Shown piece by piece: positions 1-5,118 of a stretch of DNA of 5,118 bases. The notes beneath the pieces were generated by a model. The model did no database searches. It saw only the letters and a program-made list of their open reading frames with translations, and was not told the origin of the DNA. The stretch is from assembly GCA_946623195.1 (NCBI GenBank), contig CAMOQW010000100.1, positions 1 to 5,118 on the forward strand. The letters run 5' to 3'. The DNA is from an uncultured Prevotella sp. (lineage in GTDB: Bacteria; Bacteroidota; Bacteroidia; Bacteroidales; Bacteroidaceae). Position 1 is the first letter of the stretch. Each line of letters begins with the position of its first letter. The translations under genes were made by a program, and so were the position numbers.

Positions 1-455
1 GTAATATACCGATTCACAAAACCAGGCAGGAAAGACTTGGCAAAGACCCTGTAGGTTTGTTTGTTGAAATGTATCTCCCCCACCTTCTTGCTCCCGTCAG
101 GAATGTCATTAATAAAATTGATTTCGCGACGGAGTACGGAAACGGTGATGTCGGGACGCACCTGCATCAAATAGTCTGTCAGAAGTTTTCTGTACTGTTT
201 CTGCTTGCGATGATAGGCTAACAGGCGCCGGAGGAAAGGCATCTGATACATACTGTCGAAATCAAGGTCGAAATTCACATGCTGAATCTTTGGCGACAGC
301 TGGTAGTACCATGGTTTATTGGCTTGCTCTGTCAGCACTACATACAGTTCATAGTCGGTATGCTCGGCCAAGTAGTTCACCTTCTGGCTCAACACCCGGC
401 TCATTCCGTTGGGATAGGACAGGTCGCCTACTATATACACAATGCGCTTACTCAT
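1..455 (-). CDS. Glycosyltransferase family 4-like protein, N-terminal part (3' end beyond the window)
   Basis: An open frame of about 151 codons starts at ATG 455-453 and is still open at the left edge, so only the N-terminal half is present. The product begins MSKRIVYIVGDLSYPNGMSR, a hydrophobic first beta strand followed by a Gly-containing loop, as in the N-terminal Rossmann domain of GT-B enzymes. Further on come a second strand (YELYVVLTEQ) and a segment KVGEIHFNKQTYR typical of the end of the first domain in Bacteroidales GT4-like proteins. The family transfers a sugar from a nucleotide-sugar donor to a growing glycan, usually on the cytoplasmic face of the inner membrane. Its start codon overlaps the stop of the preceding glycosyltransferase gene (ATGA), so the two are almost certainly co-transcribed and translationally coupled. 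The catalytic C-terminal domain is not visible; donor and acceptor cannot be inferred. GT4-type is likely; the exact family is less certain. Confidence 0.82.
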   Translation of the reverse strand, partial: MSKRIVYIVGDLSYPNGMSRVLSQKVNYLAEHTDYELYVVLTEQANKPWYYQLSPKIQHVNFDLDFDSMYQMPFLRRLLAYHRKQKQYRKLLTDYLMQVRPDITVSVLRREINFINDIPDGSKKVGEIHFNKQTYRVFAKSFLPGFVNRYI

Positions 456-1612
456 GACAGTGACTTTAACGTATCCAACACTTGCTTCATTTGCTGCTGC
501 CACGACAGATGCTCCACGGTATGCCGAATCTCTGCCGGTGACATGGTCTGATGGTCCAGGAAATTCAAAATAGCCTCTATGTCTATGGGGCTCTCATCCG
601 CAGGGGCCTTCATCACGTATGGCTGATGGTCGAAATCAGAATCCTGCTCACTATAGATGAAAGGAATGCCGCGACAGGCATATTCACGGTTTTTCAAGGT
701 CTTGATGACGGTAATGCCACTGCGATGACGGGCCAAGCTGCCAATGGCAAACGAACAGCGATTGAAGACTGCCGTCAGCTCATCACCAAACAGCTTACCA
801 TGAAATTCCACATATTTCCCGATACCATATTCTCTGATGTAAGGTGCTATTCCCGGTGCCACTTTAGACCCTTCCATTTCTGCAGGCCATACGTAACCCA
901 CCAGATGGAAAAAGACCTTTCTGGCAGGATTGCCATTGTGCTTCCTATAATACTCACCAAGCCCATGAACCAAACGGTCGAACCCATGCCATGAATGGAC
1001 TTCGGCCACGGCAATGAGATGAACCTCTGACGGATGACGGCTGATGGCTGATGGCTGATGAAGGGGAATACTATCAAAATCAACACCATTACTGATGCGA
1101 ATGGTACGCTGACCAAAGATACGCTCTTCGTCAGAAAATGTCACGATAGCATCCATTTGGGCTGAGAGCTTATGTCGGCACAACTGATCAACACGAAGGC
1201 GCAGGCGCTGATTCCAGTCATAGCCGTCAAACTCGTGGTCGTAAGGATAGGTGGGAATCTCCATCACACTTCTCACGCCTGCCCGACGCAGTCTTTTAAA
1301 GAACCATACCAATGGAGGTGTGGCATTCATATAGCTGCGGGAATAGACGAGTTCTATCTGATGAGTTATACAATACTTGTACAAGCATCTATAGTCAATA
1401 CGCTGGATGATGGCTGCCCACGTACCGCAGCCGTAGTCGGCAATCACTTCCTCATCGACGAAACGGCAGCGATGGCCGTCCGGTCTGACATCATAATTGC
1501 AGACATGCACCTCATGGCCATTTTGCCGAAGTCCTTTCACCTGAGCAAGTATCTTCTTGGTGATGCCACTGGCATCATCAAATCCATGATATGTTAGAAA
1601 CAGAATCTTCAT
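452..1612 (-). CDS. Glycosyltransferase, GT4-like (GT-B fold), 386 aa
   Basis: The protein starts MKILFLTYHGFDDASGITKK, a classic GT-B first strand plus loop. I chose ATG 1612-1610 over the longer frame reaching 1756 because the extra 48 codons run across the promoter region and do not resemble the family. The second Rossmann domain begins near residue 197 (HLIAVAEVHSWHGFDRLV, equivalent to the usual 'G.....KG.d.li' strand and helix) and contains FHLVG and KYVEFHGKL strands. The C-terminal donor-site region is IGSLARHRSG...LKNREYACRGIPFI. E310 matches the second Glu of the GT4 EX7E motif, while the first Glu position appears to be V302. The enzyme probably adds one sugar to a cell-surface glycan in the cytoplasm; the sugar is unknown. 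It overlaps the next glycosyltransferase gene by 4 bp. A 7-bp tandem repeat encodes residues about 184-195, between the two domains. A -7-like box lies about 70 bp upstream of the start. Confidence 0.9.
   Translation of the reverse strand: MKILFLTYHGFDDASGITKKILAQVKGLRQNGHEVHVCNYDVRPDGHRCRFVDEEVIADYGCGTWAAIIQRIDYRCLYKYCITHQIELVYSRSYMNATPPLVWFFKRLRRAGVRSVMEIPTYPYDHEFDGYDWNQRLRLRVDQLCRHKLSAQMDAIVTFSDEERIFGQRTIRISNGVDFDSIPLHQPSAISRHPSEVHLIAVAEVHSWHGFDRLVHGLGEYYRKHNGNPARKVFFHLVGYVWPAEMEGSKVAPGIAPYIREYGIGKYVEFHGKLFGDELTAVFNRCSFAIGSLARHRSGITVIKTLKNREYACRGIPFIYSEQDSDFDHQPYVMKAPADESPIDIEAILNFLDHQTMSPAEIRHTVEHLSWQQQMKQVLDTLKSLS
1028..1062. repeat. Heptamer tandem array inside the glycosyltransferase gene
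   Basis: On the plus strand five consecutive 7-bp units each begin with TGA: TGACGGA, TGACGGC, TGATGGC, TGATGGC, TGATGAA. The middle gives three perfect GGCTGAT units (1039-1059). On the coding (minus) strand this reads through in frame and encodes the polar stretch HQPSAISRHPS at residues 185-195, between the N- and C-terminal domains. Because the unit is not a multiple of three, adding or removing one copy would shift the reading frame. Confidence 0.85.
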
Positions 1613-1680
1613 GAACAAAAAATATGTTGGTGCAAAAAAACATTTAAACGATAGCCTCACCCCAATTGGTAGATTTGCTG

Positions 1681-1688
1681 CAAAGATA
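1681..1688 (-). promoter_or_regulatory. Bacteroidetes -7 box for the glycosyltransferase genes
   Basis: The minus strand reads TATCTTTG, a match to the Bacteroidetes -7 consensus TAnnTTTG, followed by C as is common. It would give a leader of about 60 nt before the ATG at 1612. No convincing TTG/TTTG -33 element is found about 20 bp upstream, so the call rests on the -7 box and its position. No Shine-Dalgarno sequence is seen in the A/T-rich leader. Confidence 0.5.
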
Positions 1689-1732
1689 CGAAAATAATAT
1701 GAATTATGAACGATGAATCGTAAAAAAATTCG

Positions 1733-1740
1733 TAACTTTG
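1733..1740 (+). promoter_or_regulatory. Bacteroidetes -7 box for the acyltransferase gene
   Basis: The plus strand reads TAACTTTG, matching TAnnTTTG, only 5 bp before the ATG at 1746. If used, transcription would begin at or within a few bases of the start codon, giving a leaderless or nearly leaderless mRNA. No clear -33 TTG was found at the usual spacing. It lies about 45 bp from the oppositely directed box at 1681-1688, which makes this a compact divergent control region. Confidence 0.45.
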
Positions 1741-1745
1741 CCCGC

Positions 1746-2351
1746 ATGAAAGACAAAGAACAAATCAGAGAGAGGCTGAAGGGCAGTCCAAGGCTGAAGA
1801 AATGGCTGGAGCGCGTGGTGATGAACCAGCGTGATGCACGGCCCCGATGGTATGTGCGGATGCTGGCACCGCTCTACCAGCATCGGGGACGGGGGTCGAA
1901 GATTTACCAGAGCGTGAGGATGGATACCCCACCCTACCGACGGTTCTGGCTGGGCAAGCGGAGCGTGATAGAGTCGTACTGCTGCATCAACAATGCGGTG
2001 GGGGATGTCACGATAGGAGACTATACGCGGGTGGGCATCCACTGTACGGTGATAGGACCGGTGTGCATAGGCCACCACGTGAATCTGGCGCAAGGCATTA
2101 CGGTGACGGCTCTCAACCATCATTATGAGGACCCGACGAAGCGGATTGACGAACAGGGCATCAGCACCAAGCCTGTCGTGATAGGCGATGACGTCTGGAT
2201 TGGGGCCAATGCTGTCGTGCTGCCCGGTGTCACTATCGGGCGTCATGCGGTGGTAGCGGCTGGTGCCGTGGTGACGAAAGACGTGCCAGACTACTGTGTG
2301 GTGGCAGGTGTTCCAGCTAAAATCATCAAGCAACTGACTGTTGGCAGTTAG
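1746..2351 (+). CDS. Hexapeptide-repeat (left-handed beta-helix) acyltransferase, 201 aa
   Basis: Residues about 68-170 show the [LIV]-G-x-x-x hexapeptide pattern of a left-handed beta helix (for example [42 protein letters not shown]). They end in the family signature [22 protein letters not shown] (about 171-192, positions only approximate at the edges). The NHHYED segment (H125/H126) corresponds to the catalytic His of the maltose/galactoside/serine O-acetyltransferase-like group. Such enzymes transfer an acetyl group from acetyl-CoA to a sugar hydroxyl or amine, and assemble as trimers in the cytoplasm. The basic N-terminal 60 residues ([13 protein letters not shown]...RPRWYVRML) are longer than in the minimal family and may contact membrane or partner. 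The divergent glycosyltransferases suggest a role in modifying a surface polysaccharide, which is inference. ATG 1746 is preferred; an in-frame ATG at 1713 lies upstream of the -7 box. Substrate unknown, so no gene symbol. Confidence 0.9.
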   Translation: MKDKEQIRERLKGSPRLKKWLERVVMNQRDARPRWYVRMLAPLYQHRGRGSKIYQSVRMDTPPYRRFWLGKRSVIESYCCINNAVGDVTIGDYTRVGIHCTVIGPVCIGHHVNLAQGITVTALNHHYEDPTKRIDEQGISTKPVVIGDDVWIGANAVVLPGVTIGRHAVVAAGAVVTKDVPDYCVVAGVPAKIIKQLTVGS

Positions 2352-2361
2352 CGCTGCCGAC
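2340..2361. terminator. Hairpin at the convergent gene ends (possible weak terminator)
   Basis: GTTGGCAG (2340-2347) pairs with CTGCCGAC (2354-2361) over 8 bp with one G-T wobble, around a 6-base loop. It spans the TAG of the acyltransferase gene and touches the stop of the opposing gene. No U-tract follows on either strand, so it is not a textbook intrinsic terminator. It may still limit read-through between two genes separated by only 9 bp. Confidence 0.35.
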
Positions 2362-2717
2362 TAAAAATCAAACAAATCCAAAGAGAGATCTTGCTGGGTG
2401 GGAGAAGCCTGCTGAGGCTTCTCATCCTCTTCTTCCTGACGGTCTTCTCGAAAGCGGAGAAGCATCTGGAGGGCATCAGGGCTGCCCGTGGTGTTGAGGC
2501 GATAGTAGCCGCGCCGCCCGGTGCTCTTGACGAGTGACTGGGGCGTCCGGCTGTTACGAAACAGATAATTCCGGACGTAGGTACGGATTTCGTCGAAGTC
2601 GGGCTGGACGAAGAAGGTGCAATTCATATTATAGACGTGCTTGCAAATGCTCTTCACGCTGATGCCCCGTTCGCCGGCTTCGGTGAGGATGGAAAGTATC
2701 TGTTGGTCGTAAGTCAA
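2361..2717 (-). CDS. Small winged-helix-like protein with acidic C-terminal tail (conserved hypothetical), 118 aa
   Basis: Function unknown. Residues 4-75 look like a winged helix: helix DQQILSILTEAGE, a second helix ISVKSICKHVYN, a third DFDEIRTYVRNYLFRN, then a basic beta-hairpin wing STGRRGYYRLN. After a short helix (DALQMLLRFRE) comes a low-complexity acidic/Gln stretch (EDRQEEEDEKPQQ) and the hydrophobic-acidic end DLSLDLFDF. I recall similar hypothetical proteins in Bacteroidales but cannot name a family. The start is TTG at 2717-2715. The frame upstream contains no ATG or GTG and meets a stop at 2736-2738. A heptamer array begins next to the TTG, so the original 5' end may have been altered. 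A terminator upstream (2775-2815) separates it from the preceding gene, so it needs its own promoter, and I see no TAnnTTTG box there. DNA binding is plausible; target unknown. Confidence 0.75.
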   Translation of the reverse strand: MTYDQQILSILTEAGERGISVKSICKHVYNMNCTFFVQPDFDEIRTYVRNYLFRNSRTPQSLVKSTGRRGYYRLNTTGSPDALQMLLRFREDRQEEEDEKPQQASPTQQDLSLDLFDF

Positions 2718-2718
2718 G

Positions 2719-2767
2719 TGAAAAGTGATTAGTGATTAGTGAAAAGTGATTAGTGATTAGTGATAAA
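2719..2767. repeat. Seven-copy heptamer array abutting the start of the small winged-helix gene
   Basis: Seven 7-bp units in a row on the plus strand, each starting with TGA: TGAAAAG, TGATTAG, TGATTAG, TGAAAAG, TGATTAG, TGATTAG, TGATAAA. The first six form two exact copies of a 21-bp higher-order unit. The array occupies nearly all the space between the TTG start at 2717 and the upstream terminator at 2775. Confidence 0.9.
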
Positions 2768-2774
2768 GATTGAG

Positions 2775-2815
2775 AAAAAAAGGCCAGTACGCCTGAAAGC
2801 TTACTGGCCCTTTTT
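2775..2815 (-). terminator. Rho-independent terminator, bidirectional in form
   Basis: GGCCAGTA (2782-2789) pairs perfectly with TACTGGCC (2802-2809), with a further G-C/C-G pair possible in the 12-base loop. On the minus strand the hairpin is followed by seven T's (complement of 2775-2781). It lies just after the stop of the gene at 2831-3124, which it should terminate. The five T's at 2811-2815 would let it also act on the plus strand. Confidence 0.88.
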
Positions 2816-2830
2816 ATGCTTGTAGAATAA

Positions 2831-3124
2831 TTAAGCAAGCGTAATCTTCTCGTCGGCGGTAGCGAGCTTGCCCTCCTTGAAGAGCCAACCCAGCCCCAGC
2901 AGAGTTTCCTCTTCGCTGATCTTAGCTGCCTTAGCGATTTCCTTAACAGTCAGGGCCTTCTCAGCAGCAGCGAGAGCCTGATAAACATCACCAGCCTTGA
3001 AACCGGCGTTCTCTGCGTTCACTGCAACAACTGCCTTGGGAGCAGCGGCCTTCTTTACGGTTGCCTTCTTAGCCTCTTCTGCCTTGGGAGCAGCGGCCTT
3101 CTTTGTAGTTTTCTTTTCTGCCAT
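2831..3124 (-). CDS. Lys/Ala-tailed winged-helix protein (DUF2582-like), histone-H1-like architecture, 97 aa
   Basis: Residues 1-32 are a basic, low-complexity Lys/Ala/Pro tail (MAEKKTTKKAAAPKAEE, then KKATVKKAAAPKA) resembling the tails of histone H1 and of bacterial H1-like nucleoid proteins. Residues about 41-97 form a compact domain: helix AGDVYQALAAAE, then LTVKEIAKAAKIS and EEETLLGLGWLFKEGKL, then a short strand pair ending KITLA. This is the layout of a small winged helix-turn-helix domain, and the GLGWLFKEGKL segment recalls the Pfam DUF2582 family. A DNA-binding nucleoid-associated or architectural role is inferred; no enzyme motif is present. The ATG at 3124-3122 is the only sensible start. 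The gene sits between aspS and a strong terminator and has its own -7 box at 3185-3192, so it is probably expressed as a single-gene unit. The tail has grown by an internal DNA duplication (see repeat at 3031-3104). Confidence 0.85.
   Translation of the reverse strand: MAEKKTTKKAAAPKAEEAKKATVKKAAAPKAVVAVNAENAGFKAGDVYQALAAAEKALTVKEIAKAAKISEEETLLGLGWLFKEGKLATADEKITLA
3031..3104. repeat. 26-bp direct repeat in the Lys/Ala tail coding region
   Basis: Positions 3031-3056 and 3079-3104 are identical over 26 bases, at a 48-bp (16-codon) offset. Both encode the KKAAAPKA stretch in the N-terminal tail. Identity at synonymous sites as well as at the protein level points to a recent in-frame duplication, or to maintenance by recombination, rather than to codon constraint alone. 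Confidence 0.85.
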
Positions 3125-3184
3125 TGTTCTAAAAAAATTAATACTCTATAGGATAGATTCCTTTATTCTTTTTATTTGACACTG

Positions 3185-3192
3185 CAAAATTA
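3185..3192 (-). promoter_or_regulatory. -7 box for the Lys/Ala-tailed winged-helix gene
   Basis: The minus strand reads TAATTTTG, which fits TAnnTTTG, followed by C. It would give a leader of about 55 nt before the ATG at 3124. A TTTG on the minus strand at 3222-3219 is 26 bp upstream, wider than the usual spacing of about 20, so the -33 element is uncertain. The whole 3125-3247 gap holds this box and otherwise nothing I can identify; no clear aspS terminator is seen in it. Confidence 0.5.
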
Positions 3193-3247
3193 AGAACTTT
3201 TCAAATATGTTGTTACCGCAAACAGCAGCTTTTTGCATTTTGGTCGG

Positions 3248-5008
3248 TTATTCTTGATGTAAGTCAAGCGTAAGATTCAGTTCTTCAAGCTGTTTCGGGT
3301 CTAATTCACCCGGAGCATCGAGCATGACATCGCGTCCGCTGTTGTTCTTGGGGAAGGCGATGCAGTCGCGGATGGAATCGAGACCGGCCATGATGCTGAC
3401 GAAGCGGTCGAGTCCGAAGGCCAGACCGGCATGAGGGGGGGCTCCGTACTTGAAGGCATTGATGAGGAAGCCGAACTGGGCCATAGCCCGCTCCGGCGTG
3501 AAGCCCAGAATCTGGAACATCTTCTCCTGCAGCTTGCCATCGTGGATACGCAGTGAGCCACCACCGACCTCGATGCCATTGCAGACGAAGTCGTAAGCTA
3601 CGGCACGCACCTTCTCAGGAGCTGTGTCGAGCAGAGGAACATCGTCGGGGTTGGGCAGGGTGAACGGATGGTGGGTAGCCATAAGTCGCTGCTCCTCGTC
3701 GCTCCACTCGAATAGCGGGAAGTCGACTATCCAGAGGCACTTAAAGACGTTCTTGTCGCGCAGTCCGAGGCGGTCGCCCATCTCCAGGCGCAGGGTGCAG
3801 AGCTGGGTGCGGGTCTTGTTGGGCTTGTCGCCGCTGAGAATCAGCACCAGGTCGCCATCCTTGGCCTGGGTCGTCTCCTTCAGCTTGGCCCATACCTCGG
3901 GTGTATAGAATTTATCAATAGACGTCTTGACGGTACCGTCGGCATTGAACTTGACGTAGACCAAGCCCTTGGCACCCACCTGCGGACGCTTCACGAAGTC
4001 GGTCAACTGGTCGAGTTGCTTGCGGGTGTAGTCGGCACAGCCGGGCACCACGATGCCACCGATGTATTCTGCCTCGTTGAATACGGGGAAGGTGCCCGTA
4101 CCCTTCAGCACATCCATCAGTTCCACGAACTCCATGCCGAAGCGCAGGTCGGGCTTGTCGCTGCCGAAGCGGCGCATAGCCTCGTGCCAGGTCATCCGCT
4201 GCAACTTAGGCAGTTCCACACCACGCACCTCGCGGAACAGATGGCGGGCCAAATCCTCAAAAATTTCCAGCACGTCCTCCTGATCGGCAAACGACATCTC
4301 GCAGTCTATCTGCGTAAACTCCGGCTGGCGGTCGGCACGCAGGTCCTCATCACGGAAACACTTGGCAATCTGGAAGTAGCGGTCGAAACCGGAGACCATC
4401 AGCAACTGCTTCAGGGTCTGCGGCGACTGGGGCAGGGCATAGAACTGTCCGGGATTCATGCGGCTGGGCACCACGAAGTCGCGGGCACCCTCCGGGGTAG
4501 AGCCAATCAGGATTGGCGTCTCCACCTCGATGAAATCCTTCGAGTCCAGGAAGTTACGAATCAGGATGGTCATACGGTGACGCAGCTCCAGATTCTTGCG
4601 GACACACGAGCGGCGCAGGTCCAGATAGCGGTACTTCATGCGGATGTCGTCGCCACCGTCGGTATTGTCCTCAATGGTGAACGGCGGAGTCTGACTCTCG
4701 CTGAGCACATTCAGCTCGGCAGCCAGGATTTCGATGTCGCCCGTAGGCATCTTGGCATTCTTCGACTCACGCTCGCTGACCACGCCCTTCACCTGAATGC
4801 ACCACTCACGGCCCAGGCGGTTGGCCTGCTCACACAGGGCAGCATCTTTCGACTCGTCGAACACCAGCTGCGTCAGTCCGTAGCGGTCGCGCAGGTCGAC
4901 AAACGTCATGCCACCCATCTTTCTTGTTCTCTGCACCCAGCCTGCCAGTGTCACCTGCTGGCCGGCATTGGCAAGCCGCAGCTCGCCACAAGTATTCGTC
5001 CTATACAT
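3248..5008 (-). CDS. aspS: Aspartate--tRNA ligase (AspRS), 586 aa
   Basis: Cytoplasmic class II aminoacyl-tRNA synthetase that activates aspartate with ATP and charges tRNA-Asp. The length fits bacterial AspRS. Residues about 1-105 are the OB-fold anticodon-binding domain ([20 protein letters not shown]...). Motif 1 is around FIEVETPIL (159-167). The region [20 protein letters not shown] precedes motif 2, [18 protein letters not shown] (218-235), with the ATP-contacting R219. A bacterial GAD-type insertion follows at roughly 295-415 (includes [11 protein letters not shown]). Motif 3 is GLAFGLDRF (528-536, R535), then the bacterial signature [16 protein letters not shown]. No key residue is missing. 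Near the tRNA-discrimination sites described for Pseudomonas AspRS, this protein has M31 and K83 rather than the His and Gly of the non-discriminating form. That hints at a discriminating, tRNA-Asp-only enzyme (inference from memory of that work). A good promoter lies 35 bp upstream. Confidence 0.98.
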   Translation of the reverse strand: MYRTNTCGELRLANAGQQVTLAGWVQRTRKMGGMTFVDLRDRYGLTQLVFDESKDAALCEQANRLGREWCIQVKGVVSERESKNAKMPTGDIEILAAELNVLSESQTPPFTIEDNTDGGDDIRMKYRYLDLRRSCVRKNLELRHRMTILIRNFLDSKDFIEVETPILIGSTPEGARDFVVPSRMNPGQFYALPQSPQTLKQLLMVSGFDRYFQIAKCFRDEDLRADRQPEFTQIDCEMSFADQEDVLEIFEDLARHLFREVRGVELPKLQRMTWHEAMRRFGSDKPDLRFGMEFVELMDVLKGTGTFPVFNEAEYIGGIVVPGCADYTRKQLDQLTDFVKRPQVGAKGLVYVKFNADGTVKTSIDKFYTPEVWAKLKETTQAKDGDLVLILSGDKPNKTRTQLCTLRLEMGDRLGLRDKNVFKCLWIVDFPLFEWSDEEQRLMATHHPFTLPNPDDVPLLDTAPEKVRAVAYDFVCNGIEVGGGSLRIHDGKLQEKMFQILGFTPERAMAQFGFLINAFKYGAPPHAGLAFGLDRFVSIMAGLDSIRDCIAFPKNNSGRDVMLDAPGELDPKQLEELNLTLDLHQE

Positions 5009-5042
5009 TATTATATATATTATAGTTTTTCTTTTCGGAGTG

Positions 5043-5073
5043 CAAAGGTAGTAATAAAAAACGGACTGACCAA
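5043..5073 (-). promoter_or_regulatory. aspS promoter (Bacteroidetes -33/-7 type)
   Basis: On the minus strand a TTG (5073-5071) lies 20 bp upstream of TACCTTTG (5050-5043), followed by C. This fits the Bacteroidetes sigma-A pattern of TTG, about 20 bp, TAnnTTTG. Transcription would start near 5036-5039, giving an A/T-rich leader of about 30 nt with no Shine-Dalgarno sequence. The -33 TTG lies in the loop of the upstream terminator hairpin. Confidence 0.72.
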
Positions 5074-5090
5074 GAAGTCAGCCCATTTTT
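5056..5090 (-). terminator. Rho-independent terminator of the gene upstream of aspS
   Basis: On the minus strand GGGCTGAC pairs with GTCAGTCC over 8 bp (one G-T wobble) around a 6-base loop, at 5063-5084, and is followed by six T's (complement of 5056-5061). It ends transcription arriving from beyond the right edge, just before aspS. The ATTTTT on the plus strand at 5085-5090 makes it usable in both directions. Confidence 0.85.
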
Positions 5091-5093
5091 CTT

Positions 5094-5118
5094 TCATTCC
5101 AAGATGTCCAGCTTGGTG
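5094..5118 (-). CDS. Possible C-terminal end of an upstream gene (partial)
   Basis: One minus-strand frame reads TKLDILE and then TGA (5096-5094), 10 bp before the terminator hairpin. The terminator shows that a minus-strand gene must end close by, and this stop is in a suitable place. Seven codons are too few to identify the product, and the frame choice depends on the terminator position alone. Confidence 0.4.

Noticed and set aside
551..994. Plus-strand open frame opposite the glycosyltransferase gene
   Set aside because: It is antisense to a well-supported gene, has no family resemblance, and no promoter was seen.
1662..1669. Palindrome CCAATTGG in the glycosyltransferase leader
   Set aside because: An isolated 8-bp palindrome is expected by chance and has no second copy in the intergenic region.
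1613..1756. 48-codon N-terminal extension of the glycosyltransferase frame
   Set aside because: It crosses the -7 box and non-coding A/T-rich sequence, and MKILFLTYHG at 1612 is a typical family start.
1704..2333. Long minus-strand open frame (209 codons) opposite the acyltransferase gene
   Set aside because: It is a His/Arg/Pro-rich antisense shadow of a clear hexapeptide-repeat gene, with no recognisable domain.
2719..2767. CRISPR-like repeat array
   Set aside because: The units are 7 bp with no spacers, and no cas genes are present.
2629..2838. Minus-strand open frame across the heptamer array and terminator
   Set aside because: The repeated LITNHFS residues come from translating the repeat, and the frame runs through a rho-independent terminator hairpin.
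3219..3237. Small inverted repeat (GCAAA/TTTGC) after the aspS stop
   Set aside because: A 5-bp stem with no following U-tract is not a credible terminator.

Overview
The window looks like an ordinary chromosomal stretch of a Bacteroidales bacterium, most likely Prevotella-like or Bacteroides-like. Three things point there: repeated TAnnTTTG-type -7 boxes upstream of genes, no clear Shine-Dalgarno sequences, and small proteins (a Lys/Ala-tailed winged-helix protein and a conserved hypothetical winged-helix-like protein) of types I associate with that order. The assignment rests on pattern recognition, not on a database search.

Layout. Positions 1-1612 (minus strand) hold two GT-B/GT4-like glycosyltransferase genes that overlap by four bases (ATGA); the downstream one runs off the left edge. 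Positions 1613-1745 are a divergent control region with one -7-like box for each direction. Positions 1746-2351 (plus strand) encode a left-handed beta-helix (hexapeptide repeat) acyltransferase. With the glycosyltransferases it suggests a surface-polysaccharide synthesis and decoration locus. It converges on a minus-strand gene at 2361-2717 for a small winged-helix-like protein with an acidic tail. A heptamer repeat array (2719-2767) and a strong bidirectional terminator (2775-2815) follow. Next comes a minus-strand gene (2831-3124) for a 97-residue protein with a histone-H1-like Lys/Ala tail fused to a winged helix. Then aspS (3248-5008, minus), with a good Bacteroidetes promoter that overlaps the terminator of the gene before it. 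The last codons of that upstream gene may be visible at the right edge.

How it fits together. The left half is probably envelope-glycan biosynthesis and the right half is housekeeping (tRNA charging, a nucleoid-type protein). No mobile element, CRISPR array, tRNA or rRNA was seen, and I do not see a convincing new multi-gene system. The most interesting signal lies below gene scale. Two separate arrays of 7-bp units share the form TGA-N4 on the plus strand. One lies in frame inside a glycosyltransferase gene, where gain or loss of one unit would shift the frame. The other directly abuts the TTG start of the small winged-helix gene.
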